Shown in pieces: positions 12,535 through 22,463 of a stretch of 64,000 nucleotides of DNA. Every line of letters begins with the position of its first letter. Position 1 is the stretch's first letter. A program made the position numbers and the translations under genes. This DNA comes from Hesseltinella vesiculosa (taxonomy: Eukaryota; Mucoromycota; Mucoromycetes; Mucorales; Cunninghamellaceae): NCBI GenBank assembly GCA_002104935.1, contig MCGT01000013.1, forward strand, positions 62,001-126,000. The letters run 5' to 3'. Under the pieces are notes generated by a model, which did not search any database, had not been told where the DNA came from, and worked only from the letters and a program-made list of their open reading frames with translations.

Positions 12535-14530
12535 CGTGGAGCAAGCAAGACCGGCGCCCATGACCAGGAGATTCGGATGAGGCTCGGGCAGTTGCTGACC
12601 GACCTGCTGTACAATGGGGATGATGATCAGAGCAGCAACGGTGTGAGAGACAAAGGTGGCAAAGACGAGGATCAGCATGGAGAAGACGCTGAGGATGGCC
12701 ATCAAGGGCATGGCAACAACCATGTCCTTGATATGGAGAGCGATGTCTTGGAGAAGGCCAGAGGCAGCGACGGCTTCGCCCAGAGCCATGCCGCCTTGCG
12801 CCAACACCACCACCGGCCATAAAAATTCATGCTGTAGATCATCCTTGTTCAGCAGACCAGAGCCGAACAAGACAAACAAGGGGATGCAGGCGATGACGCC
12901 GGCACCGCCAATGAATTGGTGCATCATGGTTTCGGTGCACCAGAGAAGGACGGTGATGAGGGTGACGAGTAGCACGGTGGTTTGTTGCCAACGCTGGCTG
13001 GCGGGTGTGGTGGGTATTTTTTCGTCAGGGTCGAGCGTGAGGGGCGGCAGGCGGCCCTGAGGCCGGTAGACGACCAGGAGCAGAAGCCAGCAAAAGAGAA
13101 TGGAGATCAGGCTGACAGGAAGGGACACGGCCAGCCAGCCCCAGCCAAAACCTGGCATATAACCGAGGGTGATGATGTTTTGTGGTGAGGAGATGGGGGT
13201 CAGCATGCCGGCGAGGCTACTGGCGAGGGCAATGCCGAGGACAAAGCAGGGCAGCCGTTGTTGCTGGAGCAAGGGTTGGATCAGGCTGTAGCACAAGACG
13301 GGGGTGGCGACGTTGGAGATCCACATGGACAGAAAGGCGGCGATGAGCATGATGGTCAGGAGCACGGTGGCGGGCCGGGAGCCGACGCGGGAGAGGATAT
13401 GGACGGCAAAGGCGCGGGCCAGGCCATATTTCTGAAAAGCGGTGGCCAGTGCAAAGCCGCTGAGCAGCATGACGATGGTGCTGCTGAACATGGACTGGAA
13501 GATGTGTTTGGCGGCAGCGGGGCAGGCATGGGTTGCGTCGGGTTGGCGGGATCGCGCATGACGCCGAGCAGCACAATCAGGAAGGGTAGCATGAGAGAGG
13601 TGGCAAAGAGGGGGATGGCCTCGGTTGCCCACAGCAAGGCAGCCAATAGCAGCAGCGCAAAGCAGTAGTTTTCCTCGCGGTGGTGGAAGAGGTCGAGGTT
13701 GAGCAGGATGGCAAAGACGATCAGGCAAAAGGCCAAGCACAGGAAGGGCTGGACATGGGCAGCCAGGGTGGTGAGCCAGGCGGGTGGCGTGAAACGCGAG
13801 GTAGGGGATCGGGAGCTGAGTTTAGAAGGAGAATAGGAGGTGGTGTTGATCTGCACTTGGCATTCTTTGTCTTGATGGTGTGATAGGGGCTGCAGGGCCA
13901 CGGCGAGGGCAGAAACAGTGACAATGGCTGAGTCTTTTTTCTTGTTGTGCACGTGGCTGATCCAGCGTAGCCGACGGGCGGTGGGGGCGGGCAGGAATGG
14001 GTAGGCGGAGGCGATGGTAGGCTGGTAATCGGTGTATAAGGAGGCGGTAGGAAAGACAATGTCAAACAAACAAAGGAGCTTGTCTAAAGAGGCGCGATGG
14101 GCCGAAACAAAGGCATCGAGATCGAGCAGAGCGACATGGAGCTGTCGTTCGTTCAGTGTATGCATGTAAGCTGTAAGATCATCCCTTGTTGTCCACCCCT
14201 GACGCGGCAATGGTGTGGCCTTCTCCAGGTCGGCCAAGTCTTCTTGTGGATGGTCGGGGTCGTCGAAGCAGATAGCCAAGGTGGCTTCTTTGTCCTTGTA
14301 GAAAGAGATGATTTCTTCCAGGTGTGCGTTCAAGGCAGTCTTGAAGAGGTCGGTCGCCTTGCTCACGTCGTACTGTTCCTGTTCGAGTTGGTAGATGAAT
14401 CGAAGAAGTTTTCTATGTCATCATCCAAAAGGGACAGGGTAAGTTCAAGGAGGAGGGAATGTTGTCAGGCTTACTCATCCGGCTGACTGACGACGTTTTC
14501 AACAGTAGATGTGGCTTCTGTATCCTCCAT
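12274..14530 (-). CDS. SPX-type low-affinity phosphate transporter, frameshifted
   Basis: Phosphate permease of the Pho87/Pho90/Pho91 type: an N-terminal regulatory SPX-like region and a C-terminal anion symporter domain. SPX remnants include LLRFIYQLEQEQYDV, EEIISFYKDKE and LNERQLHVALLDLDAFVSAHRA. The transporter has ~12 membrane segments with WATEAIPLFATSLMLPF, SGFALATAFQKYGL, SSPQNIITLGYMPGFG and ISGYPNMVGAN. The reading frame breaks at 13519-13522: a GGGG run (CCCC on the coding strand) would need one more base to join MRDPANPTQPMPAP to AAAKHIFQSMF. The SPX domain also lacks its canonical N-terminal helix. Treat it as a sequence error or a recently broken gene until checked. The last exon begins after a T28 tract (12506-12533). 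Confidence 0.85.
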
Positions 14531-15763
14531 GACGAAAGCTGCGTAATGAAATGAAAAAAAAAAAAAAAAAGAGAGAGAAAGGAAAAATATGAGCCAATGT
14601 TCAAGACACAAGGCACGTATAAATACCTGCAAGCAAAAGGGATTTGCTTTAATTGACCAACAAAGGAAGGAACCAAAAAAAGAAACAGCTTTTCATGCCG
14701 TTTTCCATCGTGCCCATAAGCAAATCAACCACCCCAAGACGCACGGCTATGGCAAAGGGAACAATCAAGAGGATGTGACCAAAAAAGATGAGGTTAGATG
14801 ATGCCTCTTCCCCTTTTCACCTCCTTTTTTAATTTGAATCCACACTATACTCTTTGTTCTATCCTCCCTACACCTCTTTTGCCATCTCACGTCCTTTTCA
14901 TGCACTTGCATTGTTTACCAGCCAACCTTTTTCATCAGTCCAAACCGTAACCCATTTCCCCCTCTTTCCGCACAACCTCGCTGCCGCCTCTCCACGTGTC
15001 CCGTATTTTGCACGTCAATCTTCGTGTTTCTATCCATGCATGCTCTCTCTTTGTTCTCTCACCAACCGCATTTTTCATTTTGTCTTTTTTTAAAAAAAAA
15101 AAAATAGTGGCAATATGCCAAGATGTTTCAATAGAAACAAAGTGCCTTGACACATTTACATGTGTCATGTTTAGGTCCAAAGACCTGTCCGTCCTTCTCA
15201 AGGGGATTGCCAAATATCTCTCCTTTCTAGAGTATTTAAAAAAAAAGAGGAAACAAGATCAGCAAGATTCAAGATGAGATGGATCAAGACTTACCGTTAA
15301 GCACAAAGAAAAAGGAAAAAAAAAAAAAAAACAGAACGAAAAAATTTTAAAGGCCGGCGGACATTGAAATCAGGTCGAGGACGTCCCCGCCTTTCCTTTT
15401 TTTTTCCCTTCATGTTCAAGGAGTTTGTCGGGCGAAGTGAACGATGTTCAACAAGGAAAAAAGTGAAACTTTTTGCGCGGAAACATGGGATCAGTCAGCC
15501 GATCGAGAAAAAAAAAAAGGGGCCATGCTGGGATGCCATTGAATTTTGCGTAACGGACGGTGGCCACCTTTTGAGATAAGAGGTTGGGACCTGTTTTCTC
15601 ACGCCTGATCGTGCATTCAAAAAGCATCATATCACAATGTCTTTAAGTTTTAATTGGTAAGGTTTATATACACTGGTGAGGGTCAGCAACGGATATAGAT
15701 AAAAAGAGGGAGAACGTGTGTTGTGTGTGTGGGGGGAGAGAGAGAGGGAATAAAAAACAACCT
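14531..15763. other. Intergenic, no gene seen
   Basis: About 1.2 kb upstream of the phosphate transporter and downstream of the lectin-fold gene. A/T homopolymers and a short GT/GA-rich simple repeat at about 15719-15748. No conserved ORF on either strand. Confidence 0.5.
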
Positions 15764-16804
15764 TCAAGAGCAGATTTTGTTGTCGCACAATTGGTGGATG
15801 TATTTGGTAGTAAGATGTAGTACGGTGTCTTCTTTATGATGGTGTTGATCTTGCGTTAGCATGGATTTGACCTGGTAGGAAAAAAAAAAAAGGATAAGTG
15901 AGCCGTTGGTGATCCTGGAGCGTTGAGTTGACTGTTGTTTTTGTACCTGTTGCTGGGCGTGTTCCAAAAGTTGATCGCGACCTTCGCTTTCATTTTCTTG
16001 TATGGGCTGCAAGGTTGTATTTGACCAGGTATGATAGGCAATGGCCATACTCATGGCCTTGTCGCTGTGAAAATACGAGGTAACTATCAAGGAGACGGCT
16101 TTTTTTTAATTTTTAATTTTACCTGAGATGGGCGTCGTGCTCGATAAAAAGTCGATCATGAAAATCTTTAAAGTGATCGAGGGAATGGACGGTATGGACA
16201 GAGCCTTGAGAGCCGCGTTTGGCTGGTGTCAAGCCTTTGGGGAAATCGGAATCCAAAGTGTCAGCTGATGACGAGAGGGCAGGCATAGTGACAGGGGTGG
16301 TATAGGTGGCAGAGGACCATTCTTGTTCAGGTACCCATTGCCAGGTATTGGCATGATCAGGATCAAAAAGGCTTGGTTCGTGAGGATAAAGTACGAGCTT
16401 ATCATCGACTTGCATCAACACCCAGTCTTTAAAAGCCACTGCGTGAATGCAGTGGCCGACGGTCGTCCATTGCTGATTTTGTGCTTGATCTAGATTCTTG
16501 GCGGGGTACAGACAAATCTCAGTGTCCTCAATCAGGCGTAAGCGACCTAAAGGAAGAGCATCAAGGGACTGCACACTTTTTCTTTTTTTATTTATTTATT
16601 ACCTTTTCGTACATCCAAGACCAAATCTGTAGCTTTATTGCGAATGAACGGACCATCCCAGGCCCAGAGTTCAGCATCCACTTGTCGACAAGGATAAATG
16701 TGTACTTGAGATCGTTGAGGGTCAAGTCCATTTTCGTCGATCAGTTTGCTGGCTGAAATGACTTGGCCGGTGATAGTGTTTTGAATATAAAACCATGATG
16801 ACAT
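15764..16804 (-). CDS. Ricin-B-lectin-like beta-trefoil protein
   Basis: Four exons encode roughly 290 residues. The N-terminal part has beta-trefoil lectin features: FYIQNTITGQVISAS, IYPCRQVDAELWAWDGPFIR, LVLDVRKGRLRLIEDTEICL and NQQWTTVG, i.e. repeats with Q-x-W-like ends. A Ser/Thr-rich linker and a helical C-terminal region (KAMSMAIAYHTW, LLEHAQQQVKSMLTQ) follow, ending KICS. No signal peptide or catalytic domain is seen, so it is probably a cytosolic carbohydrate-binding or scaffold protein and not a toxin. Such proteins are common in Mucorales, but their role is unknown. Splices are well supported, for example KG|RLRLIED at 16546. Confidence 0.75.
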
Positions 16805-17994
16805 TTGATAGGAGCGAGGAAGCAGTAAGAAAAGAGAAGAAAAAAAAAGAGGAGGCCGACGGTTTAAATATTCTAGGCAAGTTCCTCAGCACTCCGCAAT
16901 GGTCTCCAGCGCCGCCTGAAGCCTATCGCATTGAACACCTCATTTCCTTTTTCTAACGTTCTCCCTTTTTTTTTTTTTTTTTAAATGTTTGCCCTTGGCC
17001 TTTTCTATTACGTTTAGCCGATAATTGGATGCTTCATATCGATACCAATTCTTACAAAGATGCTTGTGTTAGGGATGAAAATCATATGAGTCAGAAAAGA
17101 GGCTGTCACCTTTTTCTATTTTTTTCTCACCCTTTTAAAACTGGGTTTTTGTCTGTGCGATGATCATGCAACTTTGTTGCCCAATTTTGAGGTTTTTTTT
17201 TTTTTTCTCAGGCCGGGCGGTGAAAAAAGAGCACGCCACGTCAGCATGATTCTTTTTTGACAGTCGCTCGGCGTACTTTTACCACCGAGGAATCAAGACA
17301 ACGGGTCAAAGGGTTAGGCAAATCATTTCATGGTTTGGCTGGGCAAAACAAAAAAAATATGCTGACGTGGATGTCAAAAGAAACCATCCAGTCGTTTCAA
17401 TTCCGCCGTTGTCAGCTTTTTATTTTTGGGGTCGAGGGGCTCGACAATTCAAGCCCAGGTGTCACGACAATGCAATGGTCTTTATTGGTGCATCTCGGTC
17501 ATCGTTATCATTTTGTTGCAATTTTTCTGTCGGGAAATGTCAAAAACAGAAATGCATGAATTCACGGACCTGGCTGGTTTGCCCTTTCTTTTTTTTTTTC
17601 ATCCTTCTTCCAAAAACCTCCCACAGCCGTCACTTCACCTACTCTGGCCTGCTCACCCTTTGCCACGTGACCGAGAGTGGAAGCGCAAAAAGAAAAGAAA
17701 GAGAAAACGGTGATAGCTTTTTTTTGCCTGCTCAACTTTATTTTGGCTGACAATTTGCACCTGATCATGACCATTTTTGTCAAAAAGGCCAAGAACACCA
17801 AGAATGGCGTGTGCATTTTTTTGTGTTCCCGTTTTCCTCTCAGAGCCGCAGCCAATTGGATGTATTCCATCGGTAACGTATCACATGTTTCAAGGGACCT
17901 CGTCTTCAGCATCCAATTCTATCAACGTTTATAAACATGGCTGAAAAAAAACGGGGGGAGGGTGAAGAAGGGGGGAGGGGGGGGGGGAATCAAG
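16805..17994. other. Intergenic, no gene seen
   Basis: About 1.2 kb with several ORFs of 60-130 codons on both strands, none with a recognisable motif or splice partners. Long T-runs at 16965-16982 and 17192-17206, and a G-rich block at 17953-17987. Confidence 0.5.
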
Positions 17995-18581
17995 TTACAT
18001 TTGGTCTTCGACGGTGTCTTGTCCACCTTGCATAGCCTTGACCAATGGGTCGGTTTGCCCTTTGAGCTGTCGAGACAGGTGAATCCAAAGTCCTAGAAAA
18101 TGGTTGTCAGCGCCTTTTCGCTTCCCGTGCCACCCTTGCCTGTGTTGGAGTCAGCCTCGGCAATCAGCGTGAGTACCAGTGGTGACTGGTCAAGCTGAAT
18201 TAATTGATACATGTCAAACATGCTGACAATGGCCTGATTTCGTAATAGACCCAGCTTGTTTGCCTTTTTTTCAAGAGTGAGTCATGGCTCCTCAGCGGTT
18301 CTTTTTTACCTGGTCGTTGGAGATGGAAAAGTTGGTGACAAGCAATGGATCAAACAGTTTTTCATGACAATCTTGCGACTGAGCTTGTTGCCATGCAAAA
18401 GGTGGATCGGAAAACAATAGGCAGGATGAAAAAGGGTTTTTGAACATTCAGCCTATCGTTTCGTGCTTTTTTTTCTTCAATTACCTTTTAACACAACAAC
18501 ACCATCACGATCAGTGAGCAAGGCGGCTTTCAATCCTTGTAAAAAATAGGGCTGACAAGTCGAATAAAACGATGGCTGCAT
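17995..18581 (-). CDS. LAMTOR3/MP1-like Ragulator subunit
   Basis: Roadblock/LC7-fold scaffold of the Ragulator complex, which anchors Rag GTPases and TORC1 signalling on the lysosome or vacuole. Spliced product about 125 residues: YFLQGLKAALLTDRDGVVVLK, FDPLLVTNFSISNDQANKLGL, RNQAIVSMFDMYQLIQLDQSPL and VLTLIAEADSNTGL follow the animal LAMTOR3 order (DRDG, KLGL, QLDQ-P, SNTGL). Four exons; the last intron is 47 nt with a GC donor (ACAG|GCAAGG...TTCTAG), needed to avoid a stop codon. Head-to-head with the CSN7 gene over 96 bp. The family match is by eye and the fold family is short, so a different roadblock protein is possible. Confidence 0.75.
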
Positions 18582-18677
18582 GCTGGCAAGAAAAAAAATA
18601 GAAAGAGAGACGACTCTGTGGTTTCCCTTTTTTTTTCGTTTTTTTTTCATCTTCTTCTCTTTACATCCGCGACGGGC
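18582..18677. promoter_or_regulatory. Divergent promoter, LAMTOR3-like / CSN7
   Basis: 96 bp between opposite start codons, with A- and T-runs. No specific sites identified; the promoter role comes from position. Confidence 0.5.
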
Positions 18678-19639
18678 ATGAAGAATCCTCACACCCACGC
18701 TCCTTTGGAGCCCTTCCTGATCCTGTCTAAATCCGTTAAAGGCAATGCCAATGCCAAGCTGATCTCGGATTGTCTAAACGCTCCTGGCATATACGTGTTC
18801 TCTGAATTGTTTGAAGCGCCCAACGTGGTCGACGTAAGGACTTCTTCATCTCCTCGTTTATTCATTTCTCTGTCGCCGTAGGCTGCTGCCCTCCCCGAAG
18901 TCAAGCCTTACTACACATTGCTACGCCTCTTTTTGTTTGGTACATTCAGCGACTACGTGGGTAAGGAAAACAAAGAGAAAGCTTCCAAAATTCACCACGT
19001 TTTCTTCTTTCTTTCTCTTAAGCCAATGCCAATGACCTACCATCATTAACCCCAGCACAGGCCATCAAATTGAAACAATTATCCATTGTCACGCTCTCCG
19101 AAAAAAACAGGGTAAGGCTTTGAAGAAGAAGAAAGGAGACCCACCTCAGCTTTCCTTAGACGCTGAGCTATGCCGAGCTGCAGCAGCAGTTGTATTTGGA
19201 CACGATTCGAGATTTGGAAGATTTGATCATTGATGCGATATACCAAGGCGTGCTGACAGGAAAGCTGGACCAACGCAAGCAACAGCTGCAAGTGGATGAA
19301 ACCATGGGCCGCGATTTACGACCTGGGCAGCTGGATGGGATGCTGGAGCAACTGGCAACTTGGAACAGGCAGGTGGCTGATCTCGGCCAAGCGCTCGAAG
19401 AAAAAATCCAGCACATCGGTCAACAAATCACGCAAAACGAACACGACAAAGTGACCTATGATGGCGCCATCGAGAAAATACGCAAAGAGGCCCAGAAACA
19501 ACTCGCCTCCGCCTCGTCTCCTCGAAAAGGTCCTGCTCCTCGGGGGGATGATTTTTACGACTCGCATGACTACTTTGAACGCATGGGCGGCCGCGCCAAG
19601 AAGCGTCAGCTCATTGGCAAAACCCGCACAAAAGCCTAA
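18678..19639 (+). CDS. CSN7: COP9 signalosome subunit 7 (PCI domain)
   Basis: Subunit of the complex that removes Nedd8 from cullins. PCI-type helices are seen in LEPFLILSKSVKGNANAKLI, DCLNAPGIYVFSELFEAPNV, LPEVKPYYTLLRLFLFGTF and LTPAQAIKLKQLSIVTLSE, then LSYAELQQQLYLDTIRDLED and LIIDAIYQGVLTGKLDQRKQ, the winged-helix end of the PCI. A long coiled coil and a basic tail (GRAKKRQLIGKTR) complete about 265 residues, the usual length. Four exons, with clean joins at DYV|ANAND and NR|TLSYAE. Start at 18678 chosen because it begins MKNPHTHAPLEPFL with no earlier in-frame conserved residues. Confidence 0.88.
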
Positions 19640-19874
19640 GTCTTATAAAAAAAAAACTTGGTTGCATGAAAGCGCTACGGAGTGTGGGGTCGGTGGTTAT
19701 TTATTTTTTTGGTAAAGTCTATGTCTAAAGAATGAAAACGAGATATTATACATACAGGTGCAAAAGAGTGTAAAGCATTAATAAAAGAGGTAATGAGCCA
19801 AAAGGAAAAAAGGGAGAGGGTTAAATACAATAATAAGATGAAAAAAGTGAGAAAGAAGCGAGGAGAGGGTTAAA

Positions 19875-21127
19875 TTACAAGGGTTTCTTGGCAATAAATG
19901 TATGGATACGGGTGAATCCATGGTATTCTTCAAATTCATCCATGACCTCTTGCGACAGAGCATCACATTCATCCGAAGAAATGCCCCAGGTCTTGACGAT
20001 GAAATCACGATGGTTGCGCAGTCTGGCCCGGTGAGCTTCTTGATTGATAAAGCCAAATTGTTTCAGTTCTATTAAAAAAATAGATGAGAACGGTTTCTTC
20101 CCAGCGTGGAGCAAACTTACCAGGGTCCGATGGCCATTCGCCCAGGGGAATATCCAGCGTCTTCTTTTCCAGGTCGGTGAAACCGGCGTCGGTCAAAAGG
20201 GAAGCCAGGGCTTCGGTGATATTGTAATCAATGCCGTTTTCTTGGCACTGTTCTTCCACGAATTTGCCAAAAGCTTGTTGCATCGGGCCAGCATTATGAT
20301 CCCAAAAATCTTCTTCGACCAACTCCACATAGCCACCAGGTTTCAGTACACGGTACATTTCTGTCAACAAGGCCAGCCATTCATTTTCCTTGATGCTACC
20401 TTTCATGTGTCGTTGGTGGACGCTAAAGACAAAAAAAAAAAAGAAAAGGCGTCAGCTGGAGTGAAAATAAAAAAAAAGAGACTGACAAGTCGACAGCATG
20501 GTCGCTCATGGGCCAGGATTGGGTGACATCGCATTCAGCAAAGCGGAGGTTATCGAGGCGTTGCTGTTCTTGAGGGAGAAGACGGTCCAGGCCGAGGACT
20601 TGGATCCGAGGATATTGCGTTGCCATTTCTAAAGCCCAGATGCCAGTGCCAGTGCCAGCATCGATCACAACAGAGCCGGTGTCGGTGTTGATGGAGGCCC
20701 AGGCGTTGGCTTTCCGGGCGCTTTTCAGCAGGTAGTGTTCACGCTGCCATCGATCGAATTCCTTATAATCAAAATCGGACAGGGCGGCAGGCGGACGTTG
20801 CTGGAGCATGCTGGGGCGTCGTTTGGTAAAATACTCGGTGATGGATTTGCGTCGTGGAGGCTGGGCGGGCCGTTCTGGCACAGGCTTTTGCTCAAAGTAG
20901 TTTTCGTTTGTTTGAGGTCGAGCCTTTTCCATGGCGGCGGCCAGGGCCCCCACACTCAATGTGGTCAGTTCGTTTTCGTCGATCCAGTCATAGTTGCCAT
21001 TGGAAATGTGCGACGACAGCGATCGGCTCTCGGCATTCAATGTGCTGCGTCGTTGGGCATGGAGCTGCGCCTTGCGAATCTTGCGATCCTTGTTTTTTTC
21101 GATAATACGACTAGCTTGATTACCCAT
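19875..21127 (-). CDS. SAM-dependent methyltransferase with N-myristoylation signal
   Basis: Class I methyltransferase of the fungal LaeA/UMTA-like group. Residues 1-7 (MGNQASR) fit an N-myristoylation site (Gly2, Ser6). A low-complexity N-terminal ~120 residues precedes FDRWQREHYLLKSA. The SAM-binding motif I is VVIDAGTGTGIWALEMA, then VLGLDRLLP and the post-motif FVHQRHMKGSI, MYRVLKPGGYVELVE. Three exons, about 390 residues, with joins at AVDF|VHQR and PSDPG|ELKQF. The substrate is unknown. Its context (CSN7, IMPDH) gives no pathway clue. A membrane-tethered location is an inference from the N terminus. Confidence 0.85.
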
Positions 21128-22463
21128 GATGAGTGAATTAATAGAAAGAGTGGCGGGGATAGAAAGGAGTGAGGGGTCAAGCTGTAAGAACTACGGCTTT
21201 CTAATTATTTTTTCCAACAAAGAGTTTACAAAGAGTGATAAAAAAAAGGAGAACAGCAGAAAAAGAAAAAGAAAGGAAAGGAGATAAAAGAAAGGCACAG
21301 GCAACAAAAAAAAAGCCCTGAACACTCAATTTTTTTTTGAACAGCGGTCCATTGAGTTTTCCCTGTAGCCATTCCTTTTCAAGAAAGTGTGACACATGAA
21401 TTTCTTTGATTGCCCTTTCCAAACAACGCTGTTCATTCCTTTGGAACCATCACACCAATCAAGAAGGGACTTCATTCATTTCACTGTATGTCTGTTTTGC
21501 TTTGTAATTTTATGACAGAACTGGGTAGGGCTTGTTCCAAACGTGCATGCTTCATTATTTATTGGTTGGTTTCTGATGTCATTGATTATCGTGGGCTGCA
21601 ACGCTTTGTCTTTCCCAGCACGTTCCCGCTGAGTTCTAAAAATAGATAAAGTCCTAATTTGGAGATGCGATCGCTTTTTTGCCCTTTGTGTCATGAAAAT
21701 GGGCACCCCTGTGATCATTCGTGTTTTTTTTTTCTTGTGTTAGCCAACGAATTTTTGTAAATTACTGCATTGGCCTTTATTGGAATGACTCAGCCGCTAA
21801 TGCGTAGTAACAATGAAGAAAAAGGGTGAGCGATCTCGGCCATTGAGCGCGCGCAGTGCGCAATTAAAAAAAAAAGGGTTCACGTCCGACGTTTTCTTTG
21901 TCTCCTCGGAGGTCTTGCTCCCCATGGTCACGCCTTTTTTTTTTTTTTTTTTTTCAAAACCGAGAACAATCTCCCAGGTTTTTGTAAAACACAGCACAAC
22001 GCCGTATCACCCAATCCACAAATGTACAGGGTATAAAATACGAAGAGACAAGCCACCTGTGATCGTTTGCCCGCTCTTTTTTGATCCAGTGATTTGGGAT
22101 CTTAAACAGCCTGCATCAACCCCATTTTGATCATCTGTCGGTAGATCACTTGGAGGATGTTGGGGTGGAAGTTATCAAATAGGGAAGGCGTGGGAAAGAC
22201 GTTTGGCGCTGCCTGTTTTTTTTTTTTTTGCATGTCATGACTGACAAATGCAGATTGAAAAAAAATTTTTTTGAACAAAAAATCCACCAATGAAAAAAAA
22301 GGGAAAGATGGCACGGGACCTTGGCCAAAAAACTATAAAAGAAGGCACTGAGCGCTTATAATTGTTAGAAGGGGGGGTAACCCCCCTCCAAAAAAAACCC
22401 CTACTTTTGTTCTTTGTCCATTTTTTTCTGAAATAAACCCTTGCTGTTACTCTCATTTTGAAC
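21128..22463. other. Intergenic, IMPDH upstream region
   Basis: About 1.3 kb without a recognisable gene. It includes the IMPDH core promoter at its right end and long T-runs (for example 21931-21954). Short ORFs have no family resemblance. Confidence 0.5.
22334..22386 (+). promoter_or_regulatory. IMPDH core promoter: TATA box and G7/C6 inverted repeat
   Basis: TATAAAAG at 22334-22341 lies 123 bp before the IMPDH start codon. About 30 bp downstream of it is G7-TAA-C6 (22371-22386), a short perfect hairpin or alternative start-site tract. The TATA call is by consensus and distance. The hairpin is seen directly and its function is unknown. Confidence 0.55.

Noticed and set aside
13485..13560. 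A 68-nt intron in place of the phosphate-transporter frameshift
   Set aside because: GTCATG is a poor donor compared with the GTAAG-type sites nearby, and splicing would remove the conserved loop before FQSMFSS.
15764..16804. Ricin-like toxin
   Set aside because: Only the lectin fold is present; there is no N-glycosidase chain and no secretion signal.
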